In this document: positions 29,767 through 37,243 of the stretch, piece by piece
Numbering within the stretch: the stretch's first letter is position 1
Layout of the letters: every line of letters begins with the position of its first letter
From: Sphingomonas sp. NBWT7
GTDB taxonomy: Bacteria; Pseudomonadota; Alphaproteobacteria; Sphingomonadales; Sphingomonadaceae
NCBI RefSeq assembly: GCF_014217605.1
Contig: NZ_CP043640.1
Span: forward strand, 62,001 to 126,000
DNA: 64,000 nt
Direction: 5' to 3'
Program-made: the position numbers and the translations under genes
The notes under the pieces: generated by a model
What the model saw: only the letters and a program-made list of their open reading frames with translations
Told to the model about the DNA's origin: nothing
Database searches by the model: none

Positions 29767-30639
29767 ATGACTTTGGAGCAGCTCAGAATATTCGTCGGTG
29801 TCGCGGAGCGCGAACACGTCACCAAGGCAGCGGAGGCGCTGAACGTCACGCAGTCTGCTGCCTCCGGGGCGGTTGCGGCCCTCGAAGCGCGCTACGGCGT
29901 TCCGCTGTTCCACCGCGTCGGGCGTGGCATCCAGCTTACCGAGGCAGGCCGCGGCTTTCTGGAGGAAGCGCGCGCGGTGCTGGGGCGGGCAGCGCATGCC
30001 GAGACGATGCTCGCGGACTATGCCGGGCTCGCGCGTGGTTCGTTGCGGATCGTCGCCAGCCAGACGATCGCGAGCTATTGGTTGCCGGCAAAGCTCGCCG
30101 CCTTCCACGAACGCCACCCACAGATCGCGGTCGAGCTGGCGATCGACAACACCGAAGGCGCGGCAGCGCAGGTGTTGAGCGGCGCGGCGGAACTCGGCTT
30201 TGTCGAGGGCGAGGTGGACGAACCGGCGCTTGCCCACTGGAATGTCGGGCATGACCCAATGGTGCTGGTCGGCCGCGAGGAAGCCGAACGCATCGACGAG
30301 GCCTGGCTGCGCACTACACGCTGGATCGTCCGTGAGCAGGGATCGGGTACGCGCTCGACTTTCGAGGACGTGCTGCGAACGCGCGGGTTTGATCCGGCCC
30401 AGCTGACGATAGCGATGACGCTGCCGTCCAACGAGGCGGTGCGCACCGCCGTTGAGGCCGGTGCCGGCGTTGCCGTCTTGTCGCGATTGGTCGTCGCGCG
30501 CGCGCTCAAGGCTGGCGATCTCGTCGAGCTGCCGCTCGGGCTGCCCGACCGCGCCTTTCACGCGCTGCGCCACAAGGAACGCTATCGCACCCGCGCGGCC
30601 GACGCGCTGACGGATCTCATCAAGGAGCAGGTCGCATGA
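29767..30639 (+). CDS. LysR-family transcriptional regulator of the sulfite locus
   Basis: A complete 290-residue LysR protein. The winged helix (LEQLRIFVGVAEREHVTKAA, LNVTQSAASGAVAALEARYG) is followed by a CysB/CbbR-like effector domain starting GSLRIVASQTIASYWLPAKL, and a later VREQGSGTRSTFEDVL loop that in relatives contacts a small anion such as sulfate. It is divergent from the sulfite-oxidase-like gene and overlaps the exporter gene by four bases (ATGA). I infer it senses sulfite, sulfate or a sulfur metabolite and controls both transcripts. Confidence 0.88.
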   Translation: MTLEQLRIFVGVAEREHVTKAAEALNVTQSAASGAVAALEARYGVPLFHRVGRGIQLTEAGRGFLEEARAVLGRAAHAETMLADYAGLARGSLRIVASQTIASYWLPAKLAAFHERHPQIAVELAIDNTEGAAAQVLSGAAELGFVEGEVDEPALAHWNVGHDPMVLVGREEAERIDEAWLRTTRWIVREQGSGTRSTFEDVLRTRGFDPAQLTIAMTLPSNEAVRTAVEAGAGVAVLSRLVVARALKAGDLVELPLGLPDRAFHALRHKERYRTRAADALTDLIKEQVA

Positions 30640-31787
30640 CTGCCGACACGCACTCCGTTCTCAGCGGCCTCAAGCCGCTCAGCCGGCTCGATCACCCCCG
30701 CGAGATGATCCGCCAGTTCACGCCCAACTGGTTCGCCGCGACGATGGGCACGGGCATCCTTGCCCTCGCGCTGCCGCAGGTGCCCGGCATCGGGCCTTCG
30801 CTTAAACCTGTCGGCGAGGTGTTGTGGTTCTTCAATATCGCGCTCTTCGCGCTGTTCGCCGGCCTCTATGGCGCGCGCTGGGTGATGTTCGGGCACGAGG
30901 CGCGGCGCATCTTCGGGCACAACACCGTGTCGATGTTCATCGGGACCATTCCGATGGGGCTGGCGACGATCATCAACGGCTGTCTCGCCTTCGGCATCGC
31001 GCGGTTCGGAAATGGCATCGTGCCGGTCGCGCATATCCTGTGGTGGATCGACGTCGCCATGTCGCTCGCCTGCGGCGTGCTGATCCCCTACCTGATGTTT
31101 ACCCGCCACGAGCACAGCCTGGACGGCATGACCGCCGTATGGCTGCTGCCGGTCGTCGCTGCCGAAGTGGCGGGCGCCAGCGGCGGGCTGCTCGCGCCGC
31201 ATCTAACCGATCCTCATGCGCAGCTAGTCACGCTTGCGACCTCCTATGTGCTGTGGGCCTATTCGGTGCCGGTCGCGTTCGGCATCCTCGCCATCCTCAT
31301 CCTGCGCATGGCGCTCCACAGGCTGCCGCATGAGAGCATGGCGGCGTCCTCCTGGCTGGCGCTGGGACCGATCGGCACGGGTGCTCTGGGCATGCTGGTG
31401 CTCGGGGCGGACGCGCCGGCGATCCTCGCGGCGCACGGGCTGGCCGGTGTCGGTACCGTCGCGGAAGGGATCGGCGTTGTGGCCGGACTCTGCCTGTGGG
31501 GCTTCGGCCTGTGGTGGCTGGCGCTCGCGACGCTCATCACCATCCGCTACTGGCGCGCCGGCGTCCCGTTCAACCTGGGCTGGTGGGGCTATACCTTTCC
31601 GCTCGGCGTCTACACCGTCGCCACCTTCCGCCTAGGCACGACGCTGAACCTCGGTTTCTTCGGTTTCGTCGGCACGGTGCTGACAGTCCCGCTTGCGGCG
31701 ATGTGGCTGCTCGTCGGCGCCAAGACGCTGGCCGGCGCATGGCGCGGCAACCTGTTCGTCTCACCCTGCATCGCCACCCCGAACTGA
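30636..31787 (+). CDS. TDT/SLAC1-family exporter, probably sulfite
   Basis: A 383-residue protein with about ten hydrophobic helices and the family start IRQFTPNWFAATMGTGILAL. Later helices include MFIGTIPMGLATIINGCLAF and FNLGWWGYTFPLGVYT, which carry the conserved glycines and the phenylalanine-gate region of TehA/SLAC1 channels. Members of this family export sulfite (yeast Ssu1), malate or other anions. Because it lies between a LysR gene and a sulfite dehydrogenase, sulfite is the likely substrate. It could alternatively export C4-dicarboxylates. Confidence 0.82.
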   Translation: MTADTHSVLSGLKPLSRLDHPREMIRQFTPNWFAATMGTGILALALPQVPGIGPSLKPVGEVLWFFNIALFALFAGLYGARWVMFGHEARRIFGHNTVSMFIGTIPMGLATIINGCLAFGIARFGNGIVPVAHILWWIDVAMSLACGVLIPYLMFTRHEHSLDGMTAVWLLPVVAAEVAGASGGLLAPHLTDPHAQLVTLATSYVLWAYSVPVAFGILAILILRMALHRLPHESMAASSWLALGPIGTGALGMLVLGADAPAILAAHGLAGVGTVAEGIGVVAGLCLWGFGLWWLALATLITIRYWRAGVPFNLGWWGYTFPLGVYTVATFRLGTTLNLGFFGFVGTVLTVPLAAMWLLVGAKTLAGAWRGNLFVSPCIATPN

Positions 31788-31876
31788 TCCGCCATGATGA
31801 TCGGATCAGTCGGTCCGATCACTTGCGAAACGCCCCTTCGATCCGCCAGCGTGGCTGGCCACAGGAGAGCCTTGTC

Positions 31877-33112
31877 ATGGACAATTTCGACGCCGAACTG
31901 GCGAGTGAGACCAGCCGTCGCCGCTTTCTCAGGCATGCCGCGCTCGGTACCGCCGGCCTTGCCGCCGCGCCGGCACTGGCGCAGCAGCTCGTCGACCTGA
32001 AGCTGCCTGGCGGCAATGCCGAACGGCCGATGACCAGCGCCTTTCCCGGCAAGGGCAGCATGATCCTCCAGCGTGTCCATCCGCCCTTGCTGGAAACGCC
32101 GATGGACGTGTTCGACAAGTCGGTGTTCACGCCCAACGACCAGTTCTTCGTCCGCTGGCACTGGGCCGACATCCCGACCTCGATCGATGTCGAGACTTTC
32201 CGCCTCAACGTCTTCGGCCACGTCAACCGACCGCTGTCGATCAGCCTCGCCCAGCTGCTGCGCCTGCCGCGGGTCGAGATGGCGGCGGTCAACCAATGCT
32301 CGGGAAACAGCCGTGGGCTGTTCCAGCCACGTGTTGCCGGCGCGCAATGGGGCAACGGCGCGATGGGCAATGCCAAATGGCTCGGTGTGCGCCTGCGCGA
32401 CGTGCTCGACCTCGCCGGGGTCAAGACAGGCGCGGTGCAGGTGCGCTTCGGTGCGCTCGATCAACCGGTCGTGGCGGGCGCCCCTGACTTTGAGAAGGCG
32501 CTCGACATCGACCATGCCCGCGACGGCGAAGTGATGATCGCCTTCGGCATGAACGGCGAGCAGCTGCCGCTCCTCAATGGCTTTCCCTGCCGGCTGATCG
32601 TGCCGGGCTGGTACTCGACCTATTGGGTCAAGATGCTGAACTCGATCGAGGTACTGCCCGGCCCCGACGACCAGTATTGGATGGCCAAGGCCTACAAGAT
32701 CCCCGCGACGCCGGGCGCGAATGTCGCGCCCGGCGCCAGAGACTTCCCGACTGTCCCCATCAACCGCATGATCCCGCGCAGCTGGATGACCAGCCTGCCC
32801 GATGGCCAGACGATAGCCTATGAGGCATCGATCCCGGTCGGCGGCATCGCGATGGGCGGCGACTGCGGCGTCGCCAAGGTCGATGTATCGTCGGACGGAG
32901 GCCGCACCTGGTACAGGACGACGCTCGGAGCGGACGAGGGCAGGTACAGCTTCCGTCGGTGGGATGGTCGCGTGCCGCTGCGACGCGGTGCCAACCCGAT
33001 CATGGTGCGCTGCTGGAACACCAACGGTGTCGCCCAGCCGATGAAGCCGATCTGGAACCCGGGCGGGTTCATGCGCGGCAATATCGAGACCACCACCATC
33101 ATCGCGGCCTGA
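31877..33112 (+). CDS. sorA: Tat-exported SorA-like sulfite dehydrogenase
   Basis: A 411-residue periplasmic molybdoenzyme oxidising sulfite to sulfate. The N-terminus has the twin-arginine signal TSRRRFLRHAALGTAGLAAA, cleaved near LAQ. The Mo-cofactor domain includes VEMAAVNQCSGNSRGLFQPR with the Mo-ligand Cys, WGNGAMGNAKWLGVRLRDVL and GFPCRLIVPGWYSTYWVKML. The C-terminal domain ends GVAQPMKPIWNPGGFMRGNI. The start at 31877 has GGAG upstream, and the much longer open frame upstream is an artefact of the exporter's other strand. The cytochrome c gene 12 bases downstream is its electron acceptor, as in SorAB. Confidence 0.9.
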   Translation: MDNFDAELASETSRRRFLRHAALGTAGLAAAPALAQQLVDLKLPGGNAERPMTSAFPGKGSMILQRVHPPLLETPMDVFDKSVFTPNDQFFVRWHWADIPTSIDVETFRLNVFGHVNRPLSISLAQLLRLPRVEMAAVNQCSGNSRGLFQPRVAGAQWGNGAMGNAKWLGVRLRDVLDLAGVKTGAVQVRFGALDQPVVAGAPDFEKALDIDHARDGEVMIAFGMNGEQLPLLNGFPCRLIVPGWYSTYWVKMLNSIEVLPGPDDQYWMAKAYKIPATPGANVAPGARDFPTVPINRMIPRSWMTSLPDGQTIAYEASIPVGGIAMGGDCGVAKVDVSSDGGRTWYRTTLGADEGRYSFRRWDGRVPLRRGANPIMVRCWNTNGVAQPMKPIWNPGGFMRGNIETTTIIAA

Positions 33113-33124
33113 GGAGCGAGTAGC

Positions 33125-33607
33125 ATGAAGACCCCGTCTCCCGGCATCATGGCCGCTGGCCTGATCGGCCTGACCGGCATTATCCTCGTCTCGATCGGGG
33201 CGCCGAGCAGCCGCAAGGCGCCTGCCCCGATCTCCGAGACATCCGAGCCGGCACCGCCCACCAGCGTCTCAGCCCGCGGCTTTTCGCTCGCCTCGACCAG
33301 CGTCGACCTGCCGGTCGATGACGCTACCTACCCCGATGGTCCGCACGCCGACGTCATCAACGCCAACTGCACTTCGTGCCACTCGGCCAGCATGGCGCTA
33401 ACTCAGCCTGCGCTATCGGCGGACCAGTGGAAGGCGACCGTCACCAAGATGCGTGAGGTGTACAAGGCGCCGGTGGCCGAGAAGGACGTTGACGCGATCG
33501 TTGCTTATCTCACCGCTATGCCGAGCCAGAAAGCGGCACCCGCAACCGGCAAGGCACAGGATCCCGACCCCAAGGTGGCTCCTGATGTCTCAGGTGGAAC
33601 CGGATAA
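33125..33607 (+). CDS. sorB: SorB-like monohaem cytochrome c
   Basis: A 160-residue protein with one haem site, NANCTSCHSASMALTQPALS, preceded by an N-terminal hydrophobic segment (IMAAGLIGLTGIILVSIGA) that acts as signal or anchor and a proline-rich linker. After the haem, DQWKATVTKMREVYKAPVAE leads to a DAIVAYLTAM helix, with a methionine as the likely sixth ligand. Following directly after sorA, it is the probable electron-transfer subunit passing electrons from sulfite to a terminal oxidase. A disordered Lys/Pro/Asp tail follows. Confidence 0.87.
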   Translation: MKTPSPGIMAAGLIGLTGIILVSIGAPSSRKAPAPISETSEPAPPTSVSARGFSLASTSVDLPVDDATYPDGPHADVINANCTSCHSASMALTQPALSADQWKATVTKMREVYKAPVAEKDVDAIVAYLTAMPSQKAAPATGKAQDPDPKVAPDVSGGTG

Positions 33608-33694
33608 GCAAACCTCTCGCATAATCTAAAAAGGCGATTTCGACAGACGATCGGCAGCCTTCAGTAGGACTTTTTCAACAGCCACGGTCGGTTC

Positions 33695-33762
33695 TGACAC
33701 CAACTCGCCACCCCAGCTTTTCCAAGGGTTTGCAGGTGTCATAAACCCGTGCCACAATGACA
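33695..33762. promoter_or_regulatory. Resolution (res-like) site of backbone A
   Basis: Directly upstream of the resolvase lie TGACACC (33695) and GGTGTCA (33735), and an overlapping dyad TGTCAT (33737) with ATGACA (33757) around AAACCCGTGCCACA. Inverted TGTC/GACA half-sites arranged in several subsites next to a serine-recombinase gene are what Tn3-type res sites look like. It probably also serves as operator. The exact crossover dinucleotide cannot be named. Confidence 0.55.
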
Positions 33763-33764
33763 GC

Positions 33765-34364
33765 ATGGAAACCGTGCCAAATGGTCGCAGGCTGATCGGC
33801 TACGCCCGCGTGTCGCGCGGCGACTCGCAAGACCTCGACCCGCAGCTTCGCGCGCTGACCGATTCGGGATGCGATCCGATCTACCGCGAGGAGGCATCGG
33901 GCGGCCGGTCCGATCGGCCCGAGCTGGCGCGCGCGATCGGCGCGTTGCAGCCCGGCGACGTATTCGTGGTGTGGAAGCTGGACCGGCTATCGCGCTCGCT
34001 TCGCGACCTCCTGTTCACGCTGGAGAAGATCACCGAGGCAGGCGCGGGGTTCCGATCGCTGACCGAGGCCGTCGATACCACCACGGCGGCAGGGCGCTTG
34101 ATGACGCAGACCCTGGGCGCGTTCGCCGAGTTCGAGCGCGCCATGATCCGCGAGCGGACCATGAACGGGCTGCATCATGCGCGCCAGGCGGGGCGGCACC
34201 TTGGACGTCGGCCGAGCCTCACCGGCCCCCAGCGTGCCGATATCATCGCCAAGGCCGAATCCGGCCAAGGCTCCCCCGCCCAGCTCGCCAACCTGTTCCG
34301 CGTGTCGCGATCGACCGTGCAGCGCGTATTGCGCGAACATCGGGCGCGATTGGCGGGAGTGTAG
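33765..34364 (+). CDS. Serine recombinase (resolvase/invertase family)
   Basis: A 199-residue site-specific recombinase. The catalytic Ser is in RLIGYARVSRGDSQDLDPQL, the conserved arginine helix is VWKLDRLSRSLRDLL, and the long E helix is GAFAEFERAMIRERTMNGLH. The C-terminal helix-turn-helix is LTGPQRADIIAKA ... LFRVSRSTVQRVLREHR. Such resolvases break plasmid multimers or cointegrates at an adjacent res site. It is intact, while its counterpart in backbone B is broken, so the latter's res site may depend on this protein or be inert. Confidence 0.9.
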   Translation: METVPNGRRLIGYARVSRGDSQDLDPQLRALTDSGCDPIYREEASGGRSDRPELARAIGALQPGDVFVVWKLDRLSRSLRDLLFTLEKITEAGAGFRSLTEAVDTTTAAGRLMTQTLGAFAEFERAMIRERTMNGLHHARQAGRHLGRRPSLTGPQRADIIAKAESGQGSPAQLANLFRVSRSTVQRVLREHRARLAGV

Positions 34365-34452
34365 CCCCCTGCCCTGCCCGGCTTGATGGAGGTCGTCGTT
34401 TCGACGTCCGCGTCTTTATCCTACCCACCCGACCCTTGGGCCGAGCAACGCT

Positions 34453-34477
34453 TATCTCTTGACCGCGTTGTGAGATA
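34453..34477. promoter_or_regulatory. Operator-like dyad before a toxin-antitoxin pair
   Basis: TATCTC (34453) and GAGATA (34472) form an inverted repeat with 13 bases between, enclosing a TTGACC that could be a -35 box. It lies 18 bases before the toxin start, a usual place for autorepression by the antitoxin complex. Confidence 0.45.
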
Positions 34478-34494
34478 CAACTACATTTGAGCCA

Positions 34495-34845
34495 ATGCAT
34501 CGAAAAGCCCTGCGCAACATTTCGTGGATCAAGGGCGCGCTCAAAGAGTTCGGCCGCTTTCCCGAGGACGCGCAGGACCAGGCGACCGACGCTCTCACGG
34601 TGATCGCCGAGGGCGACACGCCGGAAATCGCCAAGCCCATGACCGGGTTGGGTTCGGGCATATGGGAACTGGCGATCAAGGAACGGGGAGAAGCCTTCCG
34701 GGTGATCTACGCCCTCCAGCTCGACGACGACATTTGGGTGGTTCACGCCTTCCAGAAGAAGTCCAAGAGCGGGATCGCCACCCCGAAGCAGGAAATCGAC
34801 TTGGTGCGCGAGCGCATCAAGCGTCTGAAGGAGGCGCTGCAATGA
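34495..34845 (+). CDS. HigB/RelE-family toxin (DUF891, Gp49-like)
   Basis: A 116-residue toxin of the RelE superfamily, with NISWIKGALKEFGRFPEDAQ, PEIAKPMTGLGSGIWELAIK, FRVIYALQLDDDIWVVHAFQ and the ending KKSKSGIATPKQEIDLVRER. The KP-x(n)-G-x-WELAI and VVHAFQKK blocks are the DUF891 signature. It is expected to cleave mRNA. It comes before its antitoxin, overlapping by four bases (ATGA), which is the HigBA order. The module lies between resolvase and parA and probably stabilises backbone A. Confidence 0.87.
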   Translation: MHRKALRNISWIKGALKEFGRFPEDAQDQATDALTVIAEGDTPEIAKPMTGLGSGIWELAIKERGEAFRVIYALQLDDDIWVVHAFQKKSKSGIATPKQEIDLVRERIKRLKEALQ

Positions 34846-35180
34846 CCGACGATGACGACTTCGAGCTGATCCGAGGCACTGGCAACGTCTATGCCGACCT
34901 TGGCATGAAGGAACCCGAACAGCGCCAGCTTCGCGCCATTCTGGCGGGCGAGATCAGCAAGACGCTGGCGACCGACAATCTGACGGTGCGGGCGGCCGAG
35001 AAGATCACCGGCGTCGCTGCCGCCGATTTTTCGCGCATCCGCCAGGCCAAGCTCAAGGGCTTTACCATCGACCGGTTGATGACGATTCTCGACCGGCTCA
35101 ATCGCGACGTGCAGGTGTCGGTATCGGTATTGCCGCGTAAGGTGGACGGTCAGGCGGGGTTTCACCTTCATCCGGCCTGA
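34842..35180 (+). CDS. HigA-like XRE antitoxin
   Basis: A 112-residue protein. The helix-turn-helix reads AEISKTLATDNLTVRAAEKI-like with AEKITGVAAADFSRIRQAKL and FTIDRLMTILDRLNRDVQVS, the pattern of antitoxins partnering DUF891 toxins. The start at 34842 overlaps the toxin stop. The C-terminal KVDGQAGFHLHP tail is unusual. A much longer open frame upstream is on the toxin gene in another frame and is not used. Expected to neutralise the toxin and repress the operon. Confidence 0.83.
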   Translation: MTDDDDFELIRGTGNVYADLGMKEPEQRQLRAILAGEISKTLATDNLTVRAAEKITGVAAADFSRIRQAKLKGFTIDRLMTILDRLNRDVQVSVSVLPRKVDGQAGFHLHPA

Positions 35181-35206
35181 TCGGCACGCACCGAGAGAGA
35201 TTGAAG

Positions 35207-35446
35207 ATGGCTGACAACAAACACCGAGGGCCAACCCTCGACAGCTTCCTTGAGCAGGAAGGCTTTCTTGCCGACTCACAGACCAAGGCGATCGACGAGG
35301 ACGCCGTTCGATCCGAAATGCCGAACGCCGAGACGCGCGCGGCGATGGAGTCGGCGCGCGTTACAATGAAGGCGCACCGCGTCGGCTTCACCGATCCGCA
35401 GGAACTCCTTGACGCCCTCGACGACGAAACTCGTTTAGGTCGCTGA
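35207..35446 (+). CDS. Small chimeric antitoxin-like protein
   Basis: A 79-residue protein. The first half, with GPTLDSFLEQEGFLADSQTK, resembles the N-terminal start of XRE-type antitoxins (the usual DEFLAEEG pattern). The second half, MPNAETRAAMESARVTMKAH and FTDPQELLDALDD, closely resembles the toxin-binding C-terminus of the DinJ-type antitoxin at 2238-2519. It has no DNA-binding domain of its own and no toxin beside it. It may be a fusion by recombination, possibly an anti-addiction decoy. The ATG at 35207 is preceded by GAGAG; a TTG two codons earlier is an alternative. Confidence 0.6.
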   Translation: MADNKHRGPTLDSFLEQEGFLADSQTKAIDEDAVRSEMPNAETRAAMESARVTMKAHRVGFTDPQELLDALDDETRLGR

Positions 35447-35578
35447 TAGCAGCAGGACATGGGGTGCCTGCCGCTGCGCGGCACCGCCGCTCAAGCGGTC
35501 TTGGCCCGCCGGGTTCCGATCGGCTGGCGGGGGCGAGGATCCGCGCAGCGGATCGCCGCCTTGACCTAGACGCATGGA

Positions 35579-35634
35579 ACGTCCACACGTGAACGTGTTC
35601 ACAAGTCCACACGTTCACGTGTTCAGGGGTTCAC
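35579..35634. repeat. GTTCAC/GTGAAC repeat cluster before parA (partition-site candidate)
   Basis: The 56 bases before parA contain alternating CACACGTGAACGTGTTCAC and CACACGTTCACGTGTTC units, built from the hexamer GTTCAC and its complement. Similar clusters sit before both ribbon-helix-helix genes and after the second one. ParA partners of the ribbon-helix-helix type bind such short repeats, so this may serve both as centromere and as operator. Confidence 0.6.
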
Positions 35635-36318
35635 ATGAAGGTCATCACCGTCATCAGTCAGAAGGGCGGCGCGGGTAAGACGACACTGGCAATCCACCTA
35701 GCCGCGGCCGGGGCGGGCGCGGGGCTTGCCGTGTTGATTCTCGATACCGACCCGCAGGCGACGGCAAGCCACTGGAGCGAGTGGCGCGGATCGTCGGACC
35801 TTGAGGTGGTCGATTGCGCCTCCCCTCCCCTTTTGCCCCGCAAGCTCCAACAAGCGGCCGAACTCGGGGCCGACTTGGTGGTGATCGACACCCCGCCCCA
35901 TGCCGACATCATGGCGCGGGAGGCCTGCAAGGTCGCAGACCTGGTGTTGATTCCGTGTCGTCCGCAAGCCTTCGACCTCAAAGCCGTCGAGATGACGGCC
36001 GAGCTTGTGCAGGCGAGCGGCAAGCCCGCGTTCGTGCTGTTCATGGGCGGCCCCCAGCGCGCGCCGACAACCTACCGGGATGCCCGCGAGCTGATCGAGG
36101 GCAGCGATGGCGTCGCCGGCATGGGCGTAGACGTTGCGCCCGTCATGCTCACCCAGCGGGCGATCTATCATCACAGCACGGCGCAGGGGAAAACCGCGAT
36201 CGAGCTGGAACCCGAAGGTAAAGCGGCCGAGGAGGTCGCCGCGCTATGGGCGTGGACAAGTGGACAGGTGAACGTGTCCACACGTTCACGGATGAACAAG
36301 AAGCGGGGCGCGGCATGA
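35635..36318 (+). CDS. parA: ParA partition ATPase, backbone A
   Basis: A 227-residue ParA of the short type (no N-terminal DNA-binding domain). It shows the deviant Walker A box ISQKGGAGKTTLAIHLAAAG, the Walker A' region VLILDTDPQATASHW, and Walker B ADLVVIDTPPHADIM. It drives plasmid segregation on the nucleoid with a small DNA-binding partner. It overlaps the following ribbon-helix-helix gene by four bases (ATGA). The C-terminal 25 residues appear to be encoded partly by a repeat cluster (GTGAAC/GTTCAC), an unusual overlap of coding and binding sequence. Confidence 0.9.
   Translation: MKVITVISQKGGAGKTTLAIHLAAAGAGAGLAVLILDTDPQATASHWSEWRGSSDLEVVDCASPPLLPRKLQQAAELGADLVVIDTPPHADIMAREACKVADLVLIPCRPQAFDLKAVEMTAELVQASGKPAFVLFMGGPQRAPTTYRDARELIEGSDGVAGMGVDVAPVMLTQRAIYHHSTAQGKTAIELEPEGKAAEEVAALWAWTSGQVNVSTRSRMNKKRGAA
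36262..36292. repeat. GTGAAC/GTTCAC repeats inside the 3' end of parA
   Basis: GGTGAACGTGTCCACACGTTCACG lies within the parA coding end, directly before the ribbon-helix-helix gene. It is the same repeat vocabulary as the cluster before parA. Confidence 0.5.
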
Positions 36319-36581
36319 GCAAATTTGGCGCGATGAAGCAGCAGCGGGTGGAGAAGGCTGGCGCGATCGGCGACAGCCCCGACCAGGCGACGGCGACGCC
36401 CGCCACCCGCGCGCAGACCCGGCAGGGCAAGAAGGCCGTGAGCGCCTATTTCAGCCCCGAGGTCAGTCGCGGTCTGAACATGCTGGCGGCCGAGCAGGGA
36501 ACGACGTTGCAGGCGCTCCTTGGCGAAGCCATCGACCTGCTCATGCGCCAGCACGGCAAGCATCCGTTTGGCGAGCGATAA
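36315..36581 (+). CDS. Ribbon-helix-helix partition protein 1, backbone A
   Basis: An 88-residue basic protein. The N-terminal 40 residues are a flexible tail (MSKFGAMKQQRVEKAG), and the C-terminal part KKAVSAYFSPEVSRGLNMLA, EQGTTLQALLGEAIDLLM has the strand-helix-helix pattern of ParG/CopG proteins. In ParFG-type systems such a protein binds the centromere and stimulates the ParA ATPase through its tail. The start at 36315 overlaps parA; the longer frame upstream is not used. Comparable to the protein at 49291 in backbone B. Confidence 0.8.
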   Translation: MSKFGAMKQQRVEKAGAIGDSPDQATATPATRAQTRQGKKAVSAYFSPEVSRGLNMLAAEQGTTLQALLGEAIDLLMRQHGKHPFGER

Positions 36582-36614
36582 CTGTCCACGTGTGAATATG
36601 TGAACGTGTGAACA
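36582..36614. repeat. GTGAAC-type repeats between the two ribbon-helix-helix genes
   Basis: TGTCCACGTGTGAATATGTG followed by AACGTGTGAACAC gives three to four GTGAA/GTGAAC units in one direction. Same vocabulary as the cluster before parA. Confidence 0.5.
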
Positions 36615-36634
36615 CAAGATTAGGAGCTTTGGGG

Positions 36635-36886
36635 GTGGCAAGATCGACGAACGCCAGGAAATCGACCGGCACGCCCGCAGAGGTTGAAGAACCGATGCTG
36701 CCGATCGAAGCGCCACGTCGCCAGCGCAATCGCATCGGCAAGAAGTCGATCGCCGGTCGTTTCGATCCGGCGGTTGCCCGAGCGTTCGCGATCCTCGCCG
36801 TCAAGGAAGACAGCACGATCGAGGCGATGTTGACCGAGGCCGTCCTCGACATTCTCCAGAAATACAATCAGCCCATCGAGAAGTGA
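36635..36886 (+). CDS. Ribbon-helix-helix protein 2, backbone A
   Basis: An 83-residue protein with a basic, disordered N-terminus (ARSTNARKSTGTPAEVEEPM) and a ribbon-helix-helix C-terminus (GKKSIAGRFDPAVARAFAIL, KEDSTIEAMLTEAVLDILQK). It differs from protein 1, so backbone A has two such proteins where B has one. I chose the GTG at 36635, which has AGGAG 8 bases upstream and gives the MARS start seen in the backbone B protein; an earlier GTG at 36608 lies inside the repeats. It may be a second centromere binder or a repressor of rep. Confidence 0.7.
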   Translation: MARSTNARKSTGTPAEVEEPMLPIEAPRRQRNRIGKKSIAGRFDPAVARAFAILAVKEDSTIEAMLTEAVLDILQKYNQPIEK

Positions 36887-36924
36887 ACAGGTTCACGTGT
36901 GAATGTGTGAACACGTGAACACCT
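36886..36924. repeat. GTGAAC/GTTCAC repeats before the rep leader
   Basis: TGAACAGGTTCACGTGTGAA then TGTGTGAACACGTGAACACC contains at least four units of the same hexamer. It opens the 350-base leader of the replication gene, so the partition protein may also influence replication. Confidence 0.5.
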
Positions 36925-37243
36925 GACCTATTGCGCCAGCATTATAGAGCGCACTTCCCAAAGACATAGGAATCTGACAGGCTTTGGTGTCGGCGGACAC
37001 GTTCGCCGATTCGCCGTGGCGATCGTAGCGGGTGGCACCGCTAGGGCCAAAACGACGAAAGCCCGGCTTGGCGGCCGGGCTCTCGGAAAGTCTGATGGGC
37101 GGAGGCCCGCGTTCTGTAGCAGGAACAGCCTCCCGCAGATCGGACGCGAAGTCAACTCGAAAACGCTGTTTTCGAGAACGGGAGAGCTTTGTCCATGAAG
37201 GATTGCCGCCAGCAGCCGGGCCGACCGAACGACGGGAGGTTCC
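36925..37243 (+). other. Leader of the replication gene with a strong hairpin
   Basis: About 320 bases without a convincing gene. AGCCCGGC (37060-37067) and GCCGGGCT (37074-37081) form a perfect 8-bp stem without a following U-run. Upstream is the segment TCTGACAGGCTTTGGTGTCG. Long leaders with strong stems before rep genes often carry copy-number control by antisense RNA or attenuation, but I see no proof here. Confidence 0.4.

Noticed and set aside
31496..31876. The N-terminal extension of the sorA frame.
   Set aside because: It overlaps the exporter gene in another frame; the ATG at 31877 has a ribosome-binding site and begins directly before the Tat signal.
36960..37243. A small gene in the rep leader.
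   Set aside because: Short frames on both strands overlap the hairpin and lack ribosome-binding sites; I prefer a regulatory leader.
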